In this document: piece after piece, positions 56,319-64,000 of the stretch | How positions within the stretch are numbered: the first letter of the stretch is position 1 | How the letters are laid out: each line of letters starts with the position of its first letter | Assembly: GCF_009176725.1 (NCBI RefSeq) | Contig: NZ_AP020337.1 | Span: forward strand, 868,001 to 932,000 | Reading direction: 5' to 3' | Length of the DNA stretch: 64,000 nucleotides | From: Pseudomonas sp. KUIN-1 | GTDB lineage: Bacteria > Pseudomonadota > Gammaproteobacteria > Pseudomonadales > Pseudomonadaceae | Program-made: the position numbers and the translations under genes | The notes under the pieces: model-generated | The model's input: the letters and a program-made list of their open reading frames with translations, nothing else | What the model was told of the DNA's origin: nothing | Databases searched by the model: none

Positions 56319-56858
56319 ATGGCTTTGACTCTGCAAAAAGGTGGCAACCTTTCGCTGTCGAAAACCGACCCGACCCTGACCAACGTATTGATCGGTCTGG
56401 GCTGGGATCCGCGAGCCACTGACGGACAGGATTTCGACCTGGACGCCAGCGCATTCCTGTTGGACGCCAATGGCAAGGTCCGCAGTGAAGCTGACTTCAT
56501 TTTCTACAACCAGCTCAAGAGCGCCGACGGTTCTGTCGAGCACACCGGTGACAACCGTACCGGTGAAGGTGATGGTGATGACGAAGTGGTCAAGGTCGAT
56601 CTGACCCGTGTGCCTGCTGACGTCGACAAGATCGCATTCGTGGTGACCATTCATGACGCAGAAAGTCGTGGCCAGAATTTTGGCCAGGTGAGCCGCTCTT
56701 TCATTCGCGTAGTGAATGAAAAGTCGGGCGCGGAAGTCGTCCGTTACGATCTTGCTGAAGATGCCTCTACCGAAACCGCAATGATCTTCGCTGAGTTGTA
56801 CCGCAATAACGGCGAGTGGAAATTCCGCGCCGTTGGTAGCGGTTTCAAGGGGGCCTAA
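56319..56858 (+). CDS. terD: TerD, C-terminally truncated by a frameshift
   Basis: A 179-aa TerD protein with intact calcium loops ([24 protein letters not shown]) and body ([31 protein letters not shown]). Most relatives, including the adjacent terE, continue after the GxGF motif with a GGLKPLA-type tail. Here GFKGA ends at TAA 56856-56858, but in the -1 frame the sequence continues [13 protein letters not shown] to TGA 56891-56893. One G missing from a run at 56849-56853 (five now, six expected) explains it. The lost 13 residues are conserved in the family; effect on activity unknown. Confidence 0.9.
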   Translation: MALTLQKGGNLSLSKTDPTLTNVLIGLGWDPRATDGQDFDLDASAFLLDANGKVRSEADFIFYNQLKSADGSVEHTGDNRTGEGDGDDEVVKVDLTRVPADVDKIAFVVTIHDAESRGQNFGQVSRSFIRVVNEKSGAEVVRYDLAEDASTETAMIFAELYRNNGEWKFRAVGSGFKGA

Positions 56859-56930
56859 AAGCATTGGCCAACTCTTTCGGCATGAATTTCTGATTCACGC
56901 CCAACCACTTTTCTGGAAAGGATCAAGAAC

Positions 56931-57509
56931 ATGGCAGTAAGTCTGAGTAAAGGCGGCAACGTTTCCCTGTCCAAAGAGGCTCCGGGCCTGACAGAAATCA
57001 CCGTAGGCCTGGGCTGGGATCCGCGTGTGACCGATGGCACCGAGTTTGACCTGGATGCTTCGATCTTCATCGTTGGCGAAAATGGCAAAGTGCTGGACGA
57101 CAACAGCTTCATTTTCTACAACAACAAGAAGTCGGCTGATGGTTCGGTCGAGCACCTGGGCGATAACCGTTCCGGTGCTGGCGAAGGCGATGACGAGTCG
57201 GTAACGGTCAAGCTCACTGGCCTGGCAGCCGCAGTGAAGAAGCTGGTTTTCGCGGTCACCATCCACTCCGCCGAAGAGCGCAAGCAAAGCTTCGGCCAGG
57301 TTTCCAACGCTTACATCCGCGTTGTGAACAAGGCTGACGGCAAGGAAATCGCTCGTTACGACCTGTCGGAAGATGCATCGACCGAAACTGCGATGATCTT
57401 CGGCGAGCTGTATCGCAATGGCGAAGAGTTCAAGTTCAAAGCCATTGGCCAGGGCTTTGCCGGCGGTCTGAAGCCGTTGGCAGAAGCTCACGGCGTGGCA
57501 ATCGGCTAA
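56931..57509 (+). CDS. terE: Tellurium resistance protein TerE (TerD family)
   Basis: A 192-aa TerD-family protein with complete calcium-binding sequence ([24 protein letters not shown]) and a normal C-terminus ([18 protein letters not shown]). It ends the locus and is followed by a strong terminator. AAAGGA precedes the ATG by a few bases. Confidence 0.92.
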   Translation: MAVSLSKGGNVSLSKEAPGLTEITVGLGWDPRVTDGTEFDLDASIFIVGENGKVLDDNSFIFYNNKKSADGSVEHLGDNRSGAGEGDDESVTVKLTGLAAAVKKLVFAVTIHSAEERKQSFGQVSNAYIRVVNKADGKEIARYDLSEDASTETAMIFGELYRNGEEFKFKAIGQGFAGGLKPLAEAHGVAIG

Positions 57510-57527
57510 ACCCGAGCAGCGCCCAAC

Positions 57528-57559
57528 AAAAACCCCCGCCAGCGATGGCGGGGGTTTTT
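57528..57559 (+). terminator. Rho-independent terminator of the ter operon
   Basis: AAAAACCCCCGCC (57528-57540) pairs perfectly with GGCGGGGGTTTTT (57547-57559) around a six-base loop, ending in a T-run. It may serve both directions. Confidence 0.93.
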
Positions 57560-57630
57560 TATTGGGTGTTAGAGCGTCTCGTTCCTCAAGCTCCAGCGTG
57601 GGAGTTCAGTTCCCGACGCTCTGCGTCGCA

Positions 57631-57689
57631 AGAGGACGCGGAGCGTCCGGAAATGCATGCGAAGCAGAGCGCCGCACGATAGTCGGGAT
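57631..57689. repeat. Dispersed intergenic repeat, copy B
   Basis: Matches 36262-36320 at 55 of 59 positions, including the palindromic GGACGCGGAGCGTCC. It lies between the ter terminator and the convergent AIM24 gene. An additional related stretch with CTCCAGCGTGGGAGTTCAGT precedes it. Confidence 0.7.
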
Positions 57690-57718
57690 TTCTCCAGTCT
57701 AATAACGTAATGCTGAAG

Positions 57719-58795
57719 TTAACGTTCGCTTCTGCCTACGCCTGCCGGCCCTGCGGCCAGCATGCGCCCGGCCAGTCGAGAGAAGGGCAGGCTTTGCAGC
57801 CATACCGTGCCGGGGCCGGTCAGTCTGGCGAAGAATACCCCTTCACCGCCGAACAGCATCGACTTGATGCCGCCACCGACCATGCGGATATCGTAATCGA
57901 CCGTCTGGGTCATGGCTGCCAGGCAGCCGGTGTCGACATCCAGCGCTTCGCCTGCCGCCAGTTCGATCTTGCGCACCGTGCCACCCATGTGCACGAACAC
58001 CCAGCCGTCGCCTTCCAGCTTTTGCAGGATGAAACCTTCGCCCCCGAACAGGCCGGTGAGGATTTTCTTCTGGAACTGGATACCGATGGAGACGCCTTTG
58101 GCGCCGGCCAGGAAACTGTCTTTCTGACAGATCAGCTTGCCGCCGAAATCGCGCAGGTTGAGCGGCAGGATCGTGCCGGGGTAGGGCGCTGCAAATGCCA
58201 CGCGGCCCTTGCCCGAACCCTGTTGCGAAAACACCGTGGTGAACAGGCTCTCGCCGGTCAGCATGCGTTTGCCAGCACCGAACAGCGAACCCAGCAGCCC
58301 GGACGATTGATTGCTGCCGTCGCCGAAGATGGTTTCCATCTGCACGTCGCAGGTCTTGTACATCATCGCCCCGGCTTCGGCGACGGCGCTTTCGCCTGGG
58401 TCAAGTTCCAGTTCGATGAACTGGGTTTCCGTGCCGTACAGTTTGAAGTCCACGCCATCGGTGGTCTGCGCCAGGCCATAGCCGCCCGAGGCGTTCGGAT
58501 CAGGCGTAAACGAAGGGCGTCTGGCGGGTACAGAGGCCGGCGCGGGTGTCGAGGCTGTCTGCGCGGGCAGCCCCGACGGTTTGGGCTGGATCATGTCCGG
58601 CGTCGGCTCAGGGAAAGGCGTCACACCGTCCTTCTTCATGGCGCGCACCTGCGGCACCTGATAGATCGGCTGCCAGTCCGGCATGCCTTGCTTCCAGCAC
58701 CACGCACCGGGCGACTCACGGGCAATCAGCCGTGCAGCATCCGCGTCCATCGGGCCGAGTTGCTTGCCCGCGTTCATTACAAACCATTGTTCCAA
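57719..58795 (-). CDS. AIM24-family protein with N-terminal GYF_2 domain
   Basis: A 358-aa protein. Residues 1-50 (EQWFVMNAGKQLGPMDADAARLIA, PDWQPI) form a GYF_2 domain; a Pro-rich linker leads to an AIM24/TIGR00266 beta-helix domain (ELELDPGESAVAEAGAMMYKT, GEGFILQKLEGDGWVFVHMGG, VDTGCLAAMTQTVDYDI). The start is a TTG at 58795 with GGGAG eight bases upstream; the next ATG (six codons in) would cut off the conserved Trp of GYF_2. AIM24 proteins are poorly characterised and occur near ter-like genes in several bacteria. Confidence 0.88.
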   Translation of the reverse strand: MEQWFVMNAGKQLGPMDADAARLIARESPGAWCWKQGMPDWQPIYQVPQVRAMKKDGVTPFPEPTPDMIQPKPSGLPAQTASTPAPASVPARRPSFTPDPNASGGYGLAQTTDGVDFKLYGTETQFIELELDPGESAVAEAGAMMYKTCDVQMETIFGDGSNQSSGLLGSLFGAGKRMLTGESLFTTVFSQQGSGKGRVAFAAPYPGTILPLNLRDFGGKLICQKDSFLAGAKGVSIGIQFQKKILTGLFGGEGFILQKLEGDGWVFVHMGGTVRKIELAAGEALDVDTGCLAAMTQTVDYDIRMVGGGIKSMLFGGEGVFFARLTGPGTVWLQSLPFSRLAGRMLAAGPAGVGRSER

Positions 58796-58842
58796 AGCGT
58801 CTACTCCCGAGCGAATAGTGACAGTTGGCTGTGCGCGATGGG

Positions 58843-59691
58843 TCAGAGGCTCAGGCGCATGGACAGGTCCACGGCTTTCACATCCTTGGTCATCGCACCG
58901 ATGGAAATGTAATCGACACCCGTTTCGGCAATCACCCGCAGGGTATCGTCGTTGATGCCGCCGCTGGCTTCCAGACTGGCACGGCCCGCGGTGAGGCGCA
59001 CGGCCTCGCGCATGTCATCAAGGCTCAATTCATCGAGCATGATGATGTCGGCGCCTGCGTCCAGCGCCTGCTTGAGTTCACCCAGGCTCTCCACCTCGAC
59101 TTCCACAGGCTTGCCGGGTGCAATCCGGTGCGCCGCTTCCACTGCCTGGGCGATGCCGCCACAGGCTGCGATGTGGTTTTCCTTGATCAGAAACGCGTCG
59201 TACAGCCCGATGCGGTGGTTGTGACAGCCGCCGCAGGTGACTGCGTATTTCTGCGCCATGCGCAGGCCGGGCAGGGTCTTGCGGGTATCCAGCAGTTTGA
59301 CCTGAGTGCCTGCGACCATGTCCGCGAAGTACTGCGCCCGCGTGGCCACTCCCGAGAGCATCTGCAGGAAATTGAGCGCGCTGCGTTCGCCGGTCAACAG
59401 CGAGCGGGCCGGGCCTTCAAGATGAAACAGGGCCTGATTCGGGCTGACTCGATCGCCATCGGTCACTTGCCAGTGCACGGCGACGCGCGGGTCCAGTTGC
59501 CGAAAGACCGCATCGACCCAGGCAGTACCGGCGATCACCGCTGCATCGCGGGAAATGATGGTGGCCTTGGCCAGTCGCTCTGCCGGAATCAATTGAGCAG
59601 TGATATCGCCGCTGCCGACATCCTCCAGCAACGCGCGACGCACATTGGCCTCGATCTCGGCGGTCAGGTCGGCAATTCGTAAATTCGGCAT
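58843..59691 (-). CDS. nadC: Quinolinate phosphoribosyltransferase (NadC)
   Basis: A 282-aa enzyme making nicotinate mononucleotide from quinolinate and PRPP in NAD synthesis. Conserved blocks: [56 protein letters not shown] and [12 protein letters not shown]. The start at 59691 has GGAG upstream. It lies 47 bp upstream of the AIM24 gene in the same direction. Confidence 0.95.
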   Translation of the reverse strand: MPNLRIADLTAEIEANVRRALLEDVGSGDITAQLIPAERLAKATIISRDAAVIAGTAWVDAVFRQLDPRVAVHWQVTDGDRVSPNQALFHLEGPARSLLTGERSALNFLQMLSGVATRAQYFADMVAGTQVKLLDTRKTLPGLRMAQKYAVTCGGCHNHRIGLYDAFLIKENHIAACGGIAQAVEAAHRIAPGKPVEVEVESLGELKQALDAGADIIMLDELSLDDMREAVRLTAGRASLEASGGINDDTLRVIAETGVDYISIGAMTKDVKAVDLSMRLSL

Positions 59692-60045
59692 AGCGGGCTC
59701 CAGTAGCAAAGTCGTTCGAGTATAAGGCACCGCATCCCGCTTACCCACCTGCGCCAATGCCAGGGTGTTACCTCCGGGAACGTGCAGTTGGTCGGTTTGG
59801 CAAATTCGTTTGCGATGGAACGCGAATATCGCGGTCTATCGCTGCACATGAATGTCTTGCCGCTTCCTTTGCGAAAGTGAAAGAAAAGTCTGACTGGCGC
59901 TGATGACAAGTTTTGAAAGATAATCCGACTTGTAATTGACGCCATGGGTTTGACGTTGCGCAAGGCCAAGGGGGTCGCTTCACAGTGCGAGGGTAGCAAG
60001 CCACGTTTGTGATGGGGTTCAGGTTGTTTCCTGTCAGGGGGTGTA
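59692..60045. other. Divergent control region between nadC and DUF1631 gene
   Basis: About 350 bp without a supported gene. It must hold the promoters of two divergent genes. No confident operator, riboswitch or small RNA was identified, although GAACGCGAATATCGCGG-like short inverted repeats occur near 59818-59836. Confidence 0.4.
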
Positions 60046-62301
60046 ATGCCGAACGACGAAAAAGTAGTGCCGTTGAGCAAATCGTTCCCTTTACAGGGGG
60101 CGGGTACTCCTTTGGCCCGATTACCTGTTGTGTTGTTGCAGGTTCGCGACAAGGCTGCCCAGCAGCTCAAGGATGCATTGCAGGCGTTGTTCGATAACGC
60201 CGACGACACGCTGTTCGAAATGGCTGACCGCGCCCGCAGCAACACTGAGCAGAACATCTTTTTTGAAGCCATGCGTGACCTGCGCCTCAAGCGCAAAAGC
60301 ATAGAACGGGGTTTCCTCGACAAGTTCTACGAGTCCTTCCTGGTCCTGGGTCAGTATCAGATTCAGGAACCCGTGCTTCCGGCCGCTGTGTCTTTCGACA
60401 AGCTGTCGCTGGTGCACAACGATGATCTCGAGAAGACCGTGGCCGTGGATGCCATGGTCAGCAAGGTCATGAGCCGTGACGCCCTCGCCCTGGGCCAGCT
60501 CACTGCCCGCCTGAACGTCCTCATTCCTCAAGCCATTGCCGAAGACTCCAACCCGCTGGGGCCGGCGATGCTCTGCAGATTCTTTCTGGAGGCCGGGCGC
60601 AGCCTTGGCGTCGAGATCAAGGTCAAGCTGATCATTCTCAAGCTGTTCGAGAAGTACGTCCTGGCCAATACGGACGATCTGTACAGCGAAGCCAATCAGT
60701 TGCTGATTGCCACCGGTGTATTGCCGGACATGAAAGCGTTGCCGGCCCGGCGCTCATCCGACCGGGCAGCGCCGAGAAGTCGCGTCGCCGAGATGTCCGA
60801 CCCTGTCCTGAACGAAGCCGCCGACAAGCTCGACAAGGGTGTGCAGGAGGTTTTCTCGGCCTTGCAGGAACTGCTGCTGCACGTTCGCGGCAACCTCGCG
60901 CCGCGCCATGAACCCAACGCCGAAGTGCGTCCGATTTCCAGCCGGGACTTGCTGCGCCTGCTGTCTCACCTGCAGCAATATGTACCGTCGCAGGACACTG
61001 CAGACGATTTCGACCTGCGCAACCAGCTTGAACAGCTGCTGACGCGAGTCAACGTTAAAACCGGAAAATCCAGAATCGTCGGTGTCGGTGATGAGGATGT
61101 CATCAACCTGATCGCTATGCTGTTCGAGTTCATTCTCGATGACCGCAACCTGACGCCGTCATTGCGCGCTCTGATCGGGCGCCTGCAGATTCCGATGCTC
61201 AAAGTGGCGGTCATCGACAAAAGCTTCTTCAGCCGCGGCAGTCATCCTGCCCGCCGCCTGCTCAACGAAATTGCCACTGCCGCGCTGGGCTGGGGTGGTC
61301 GTGACGACTATCAGCGCGACTCGCTGTATCAGCGCGTCGAGCAGATCGTGCAGCGCCTGCTCAATGACTTTGTCGATGACCCGGCAATCTTCTCCGAATT
61401 GCTGGCGGATTTTCTGGCCTTCACCAGTGACGAACGTCGCCGCAGCGAGTTGCTCGAGCAGCGCACCCGTGATGCCGAAGAAGGCCGCGCGCGTGCCGAA
61501 CTGGCCCGACAGCAGGTACAACACGAACTGAATCAGCGCCTGCTGGGCAAAACCTTGCCTGAGGTTGTTGTGCGGCTGTTGCAGGAGGCCTGGAGCAAGG
61601 TCCTGCTGCTGACCTGCCTCAAGCATGGCGAGGAGTCCAGCGAGTGGCAGGCCGGGCTGGAGACCATGGACGAGTTGATCTGGAGCGTCGAGCTGCATGA
61701 TGACCCGCACGCCCTGCAGCGCCTGCTGGATCTGGTGCCGGGACTGCTCAAGTCGCTGCGTGACGGTTTGACCAGTGCCGCGTTCGACCCGTTTGCCACC
61801 AGCGATTTTTTCAGCCAGCTGGAGTCGCTGCACGTCCAGGCGTTCCAGCACTTCTCGCGCTTGCAGGAAGGCGAGGGTGGCACCGCGCAAGGCGATACTG
61901 CGCAGGCAGACGGCCAGGCCGTCGAAGGCCCGCCGATGATGGCGGTGGTTGAAGAAATCGTCCTCATCACCCCTGAAGAGCAGATGCTCAATGAGCCGGT
62001 GGTCCAGTTACCTGACGATGACGCAGGCCTGCAGATGGTCGACAAGCTGCGGGTCGGTTGCTGGGTCGAGATTCAGGAAGATGAAGAGCACAAGCTGCGT
62101 TGTAAATTGACCGCGATTGTCGAGCCGACCGGGCGTTATGTGTTCGTCAATCGTACCGGCATGAAGGTTCTGGAAAAGACCCGCACCGGCCTTGCCGTCG
62201 AATTTCGTCGCGGCGCGGTACGTATTCTCGACGACGCGCTGCTCTTCGACCGGGCCCTGGAGTCTGTCATCAGCAATCTGCGCAAGCTCAAGGGCGCCTG
62301 A
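60046..62301 (+). CDS. DUF1631 protein with PilZ-like C-terminus
   Basis: A 751-aa cytosolic protein of the DUF1631 family. Typical N-terminal sequence (LPVVLLQVRDKAAQQLKDALQALFDNADDTLFEMADRARSN, continuing into MRDLRLKR) and a helical middle (FVDDPAIFSELLADFLAF). The last 90 residues (KLRVGCWVEIQ, KLRCKLTAIVEPTGRYVFVNRTGMKV) resemble the beta-barrel of PilZ domains, but the RxxxR signature for c-di-GMP is not obvious. Function unknown; conserved upstream of ampD in pseudomonads. Confidence 0.88.
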   Translation: MPNDEKVVPLSKSFPLQGAGTPLARLPVVLLQVRDKAAQQLKDALQALFDNADDTLFEMADRARSNTEQNIFFEAMRDLRLKRKSIERGFLDKFYESFLVLGQYQIQEPVLPAAVSFDKLSLVHNDDLEKTVAVDAMVSKVMSRDALALGQLTARLNVLIPQAIAEDSNPLGPAMLCRFFLEAGRSLGVEIKVKLIILKLFEKYVLANTDDLYSEANQLLIATGVLPDMKALPARRSSDRAAPRSRVAEMSDPVLNEAADKLDKGVQEVFSALQELLLHVRGNLAPRHEPNAEVRPISSRDLLRLLSHLQQYVPSQDTADDFDLRNQLEQLLTRVNVKTGKSRIVGVGDEDVINLIAMLFEFILDDRNLTPSLRALIGRLQIPMLKVAVIDKSFFSRGSHPARRLLNEIATAALGWGGRDDYQRDSLYQRVEQIVQRLLNDFVDDPAIFSELLADFLAFTSDERRRSELLEQRTRDAEEGRARAELARQQVQHELNQRLLGKTLPEVVVRLLQEAWSKVLLLTCLKHGEESSEWQAGLETMDELIWSVELHDDPHALQRLLDLVPGLLKSLRDGLTSAAFDPFATSDFFSQLESLHVQAFQHFSRLQEGEGGTAQGDTAQADGQAVEGPPMMAVVEEIVLITPEEQMLNEPVVQLPDDDAGLQMVDKLRVGCWVEIQEDEEHKLRCKLTAIVEPTGRYVFVNRTGMKVLEKTRTGLAVEFRRGAVRILDDALLFDRALESVISNLRKLKGA

Positions 62302-62310
62302 TCGGCGGCT

Positions 62311-62362
62311 GTGCCTGTCGCCAGGCACCTGTTTGACTAAGGTGCCGACGCCCCGCGTCGGC
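62311..62362. terminator. Two hairpins downstream of DUF1631 gene
   Basis: Stem GTGCCTG/CAGGCAC (62311-62317 with 62322-62328) and stem GCCGACGC/GCGTCGGC (62344-62351 with 62355-62362). Neither has a strong T-tract; together they may end the DUF1631 transcript. Confidence 0.4.
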
Positions 62363-62504
62363 TTGCAGTCCACGCCGCTGAGCCAAGGTTCCTTGCTGTC
62401 TACAGTGTGTTTCCTACATTGCGGATCCGTACCCAAGCCCCCACATCGGCTCCTGCCACGGGCATAATCAGCGCTACTTATTTTCCCCCGTTCAAGGAGC
62501 ATTC

Positions 62505-63053
62505 ATGCAACTGGACTCCGCAAGCGGCTGGTGCGACGGCGTGCAGCATTGCCCCTCGCCCAACTTCAATGCGCGACCCGAAGGCGAGATCTCGCTGCTG
62601 GTTATCCACAACATCAGCCTGCCGCCAGCGCAGTTCAAGACCGGCAAGGTGCAGGCTTTCTTTCAAAACCAGCTCGACATCGACGAGCATCCCTACTTTG
62701 TGGGGATTGCCGATCTGCGTGTTTCAGCGCATTTTCTGATCGAACGTGATGGCGAGGTCATTCAGTTCGTCTCTTGTCTTGATCGTGCGTGGCACGCCGG
62801 TGTTTCCAGTTTTCAGGGCCGGGAGGGGTGTAATGACTTTTCTGTCGGCATCGAACTGGAGGGGACGGATGACCAGCCTTTCACCGATGCACAATACGAC
62901 GCGCTGATCGACCTGACGCGACAGTTGCGTCAGGCGTTCGAGGCGATCACCCCCCAGCGTATCTGTGGTCACAGTGACGTGGCGCCGGGACGCAAGACTG
63001 ATCCTGGGCCCTGTTTTGACTGGGCCAGGTTTCGAGCGGCTTTGCTGGATTGA
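62505..63053 (+). CDS. ampD: 1,6-anhydro-N-acetylmuramyl-L-alanine amidase AmpD
   Basis: A 182-aa cytoplasmic zinc amidase that cleaves peptide from anhydro-muropeptides in cell-wall recycling and so keeps ampC beta-lactamase repressed. Amidase_2 features: LLVIHNISLPP with the zinc His, YDALIDLTRQLRQAF, and ICGHSDVAPGRKTDPGPCFDW with the second His and Asp ligand. Coupled 15 bp before ampE. Confidence 0.95.
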   Translation: MQLDSASGWCDGVQHCPSPNFNARPEGEISLLVIHNISLPPAQFKTGKVQAFFQNQLDIDEHPYFVGIADLRVSAHFLIERDGEVIQFVSCLDRAWHAGVSSFQGREGCNDFSVGIELEGTDDQPFTDAQYDALIDLTRQLRQAFEAITPQRICGHSDVAPGRKTDPGPCFDWARFRAALLD

Positions 63054-63068
63054 TGTGAGGGACGAACA

Positions 63069-63905
63069 ATGAGTTTTCTGGTGCTACTGCTGGCCGTTCT
63101 TATCGAAAAGTTTTCTGCGCTGCGTCAGCGCGTTCAGCGTGACGGACCGTGGCTGAAAGAACTGGCAAAACTCGAGGCCAGCCCGCGGACCTCGACACGT
63201 CCGTGGGTAATGCTGGCGCTGCTGGTGCTTGTGCCCGTGCTGATCCTGCAACTGGCGCTGACCATCATCGGCTCGGTGGCCTATGGCTGGCTGCTTCTGC
63301 CCATTCACCTGCTGGTGTTGATCTACAGCCTTGGCCGGGTTGACCTGATTGCGGTGCTCGGGCCGTTTCGCGATGCCTGCCGACGTGGCGATGTGCAGGC
63401 GGCGGTGCATGTGGCCGAGCGCGACATGGGCGTGCAGGCGGACAACAGCGAGCAATTGCTGCAGGGTGTGCAGGGCTACCTGCTCTGGCAGGCGTTTCAG
63501 AGTTTCTTCGCCGTGATTTTCTGGTACTTCGTACTCGGCCCGGTGGCTGCGCTGGCCTACAGGCTGTTGGCACTTGCTGTCGAGCACGGCAAGACACCCG
63601 CACTGGTGGAACGCGCAGGGCAGTTGCGCCATGCGTTCGACTGGGTACCGGTCAGGTTGCTCGCCGCCAGCTTCGCATTGGTCGGCAATTTTGTGGCGGT
63701 CACCCGGGTGATGCTGCATGAGCTGCTGAACTGGAACATCAGTGCTGCACAACTGATCACGCGCGTCGGCTGCGCCGCCAGCGAGGTTCCGCCGCCGATG
63801 ATGGGCGCGCAGGGCGTTACCGGCCTCGACATGCTCTGGGAGCTGCTGGTACGTGCTGCGGTGGTCTGGTACGCGGGGTTCGCCCTGTGGACCCTTCTGC
63901 TCTGA
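63069..63905 (+). CDS. ampE: AmpE inner-membrane protein
   Basis: A 278-aa membrane protein with about four hydrophobic segments (1-12, 47-75, 138-165 and the last 25 residues). Motifs FLVLLLAVLIEKFSALRQRVQRDG, GPFRDACRRGDVQAA and ESF-like FQSFFAVIFWYFVLGPVAALAYRL are typical. It acts with AmpD in beta-lactamase signalling in an unclear way. Confidence 0.93.
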   Translation: MSFLVLLLAVLIEKFSALRQRVQRDGPWLKELAKLEASPRTSTRPWVMLALLVLVPVLILQLALTIIGSVAYGWLLLPIHLLVLIYSLGRVDLIAVLGPFRDACRRGDVQAAVHVAERDMGVQADNSEQLLQGVQGYLLWQAFQSFFAVIFWYFVLGPVAALAYRLLALAVEHGKTPALVERAGQLRHAFDWVPVRLLAASFALVGNFVAVTRVMLHELLNWNISAAQLITRVGCAASEVPPPMMGAQGVTGLDMLWELLVRAAVVWYAGFALWTLLL

Positions 63906-63940
63906 TTCGATACTGGCCGCGCAGGCTCAGGCATGTGACA

Positions 63941-64000
63941 TCAGGTGTGTGACAGGCGAGGCCAGTCGAACAGTTCGCAGGCATTGTCCGTGCTCGCCTG
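63941..64000 (-). CDS. tatD: 3' end of a TatD-family hydrolase gene (partial)
   Basis: Leftward frame entering at the window edge and ending at TGA 63943-63941. The 19 residues STDNACELFDWPRL and flanks resemble the C-terminus of TatD-type metal-dependent DNases (TTxNAxxLF). Usually this gene lies next to ampE in the P. fluorescens/syringae group. Only the C-terminus is visible. Confidence 0.5.
   Translation of the reverse strand, partial: QASTDNACELFDWPRLSHT

Noticed and set aside
55272..56864. Long leftward open frame of about 530 codons across terC and terD
   Set aside because: It is antisense to two well-supported genes, its predicted protein is His/Gln/Asp-rich with no family motif, and it arises from codon bias of GC-rich genes.

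Overview
The window comes from a plant-pathogenic Pseudomonas of the P. syringae complex. Three type III effector loci of that group (hopAG1, hopAH1 and a broken hopAI1) lie side by side, each behind a sequence matching the HrpL (Hrp-box) promoter. The housekeeping order around them (che2-type chemotaxis cluster, ndh, MOSC, DUF1780, yacG-coaE-pilD-pilC-pilB / pilA, nadC, DUF1631, ampD-ampE) is the usual pseudomonad arrangement. No rRNA, tRNA or CRISPR array was seen. These assignments come from reading protein motifs and gene order; no database search was run.

Layout. 0-1 kb: a lone trpC paralogue in an AT-rich setting. 1.3-9.9 kb: a sucrose uptake and hydrolysis locus (LacI repressor, GH32 sucrase, MalK/F/G-type ABC importer, binding protein) divergent from a ScrY-type porin. 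A 155-bp IS-derived miniature element with 4-bp target duplications is inserted exactly at the porin stop codon. 10.1-14.9 kb: a secreted SMP-30 lactonase-like protein, a cupin, a YagU-like protein, a LysR regulator and small membrane proteins. 15.0-22.1 kb: a LacI-controlled locus of unknown substrate (M20 deacetylase, DUF1355 amidotransferase-like protein, phosphotriesterase-like hydrolase, ribose-type ABC importer) with a 16-bp palindromic operator.

22.1-27.2 kb: the effector block. HopAG1 reads as an ADP-ribosyltransferase-like domain, a kinase-fold-like domain and a Nudix domain in one chain. HopAH1 carries a harpin-like N-terminus and a GH5-like glycosidase domain with its catalytic residues. 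hopAI1, of the OspF/SpvC phosphothreonine lyase family, keeps a plausible promoter but has two frame disruptions. 27.3-36.1 kb: a complete chemotaxis operon (two MCPs, CheY, STAS protein, CheA, CheW, CheR, CheD, CheB) resembling P. aeruginosa che2 but with a membrane 4-helix-bundle-type receptor at the Aer2/McpB position.

36.4-45.1 kb: ndh, small conserved genes including a decayed DUF3094-like gene, and the type IV pilus genes with a sigma-54 promoter before pilA. 45.9-57.5 kb: a tellurite/stress (Ter) locus, made of a biosynthetic module (ATP-grasp, two phosphoribosyltransferase-like proteins, two HAD phosphatases, a citrate-lyase-like TIM barrel), a TerD-trypsin fusion, and terZABCDE. Here terD is frameshifted in a G run and loses 13 conserved C-terminal residues. 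57.7-64 kb: an AIM24 protein, nadC, DUF1631, ampD, ampE and the 3' end of a tatD-like gene.

The least understood systems are the Ter biosynthetic module with its protease fusion, the multi-domain HopAG1, and the 15-22 kb catabolic locus.
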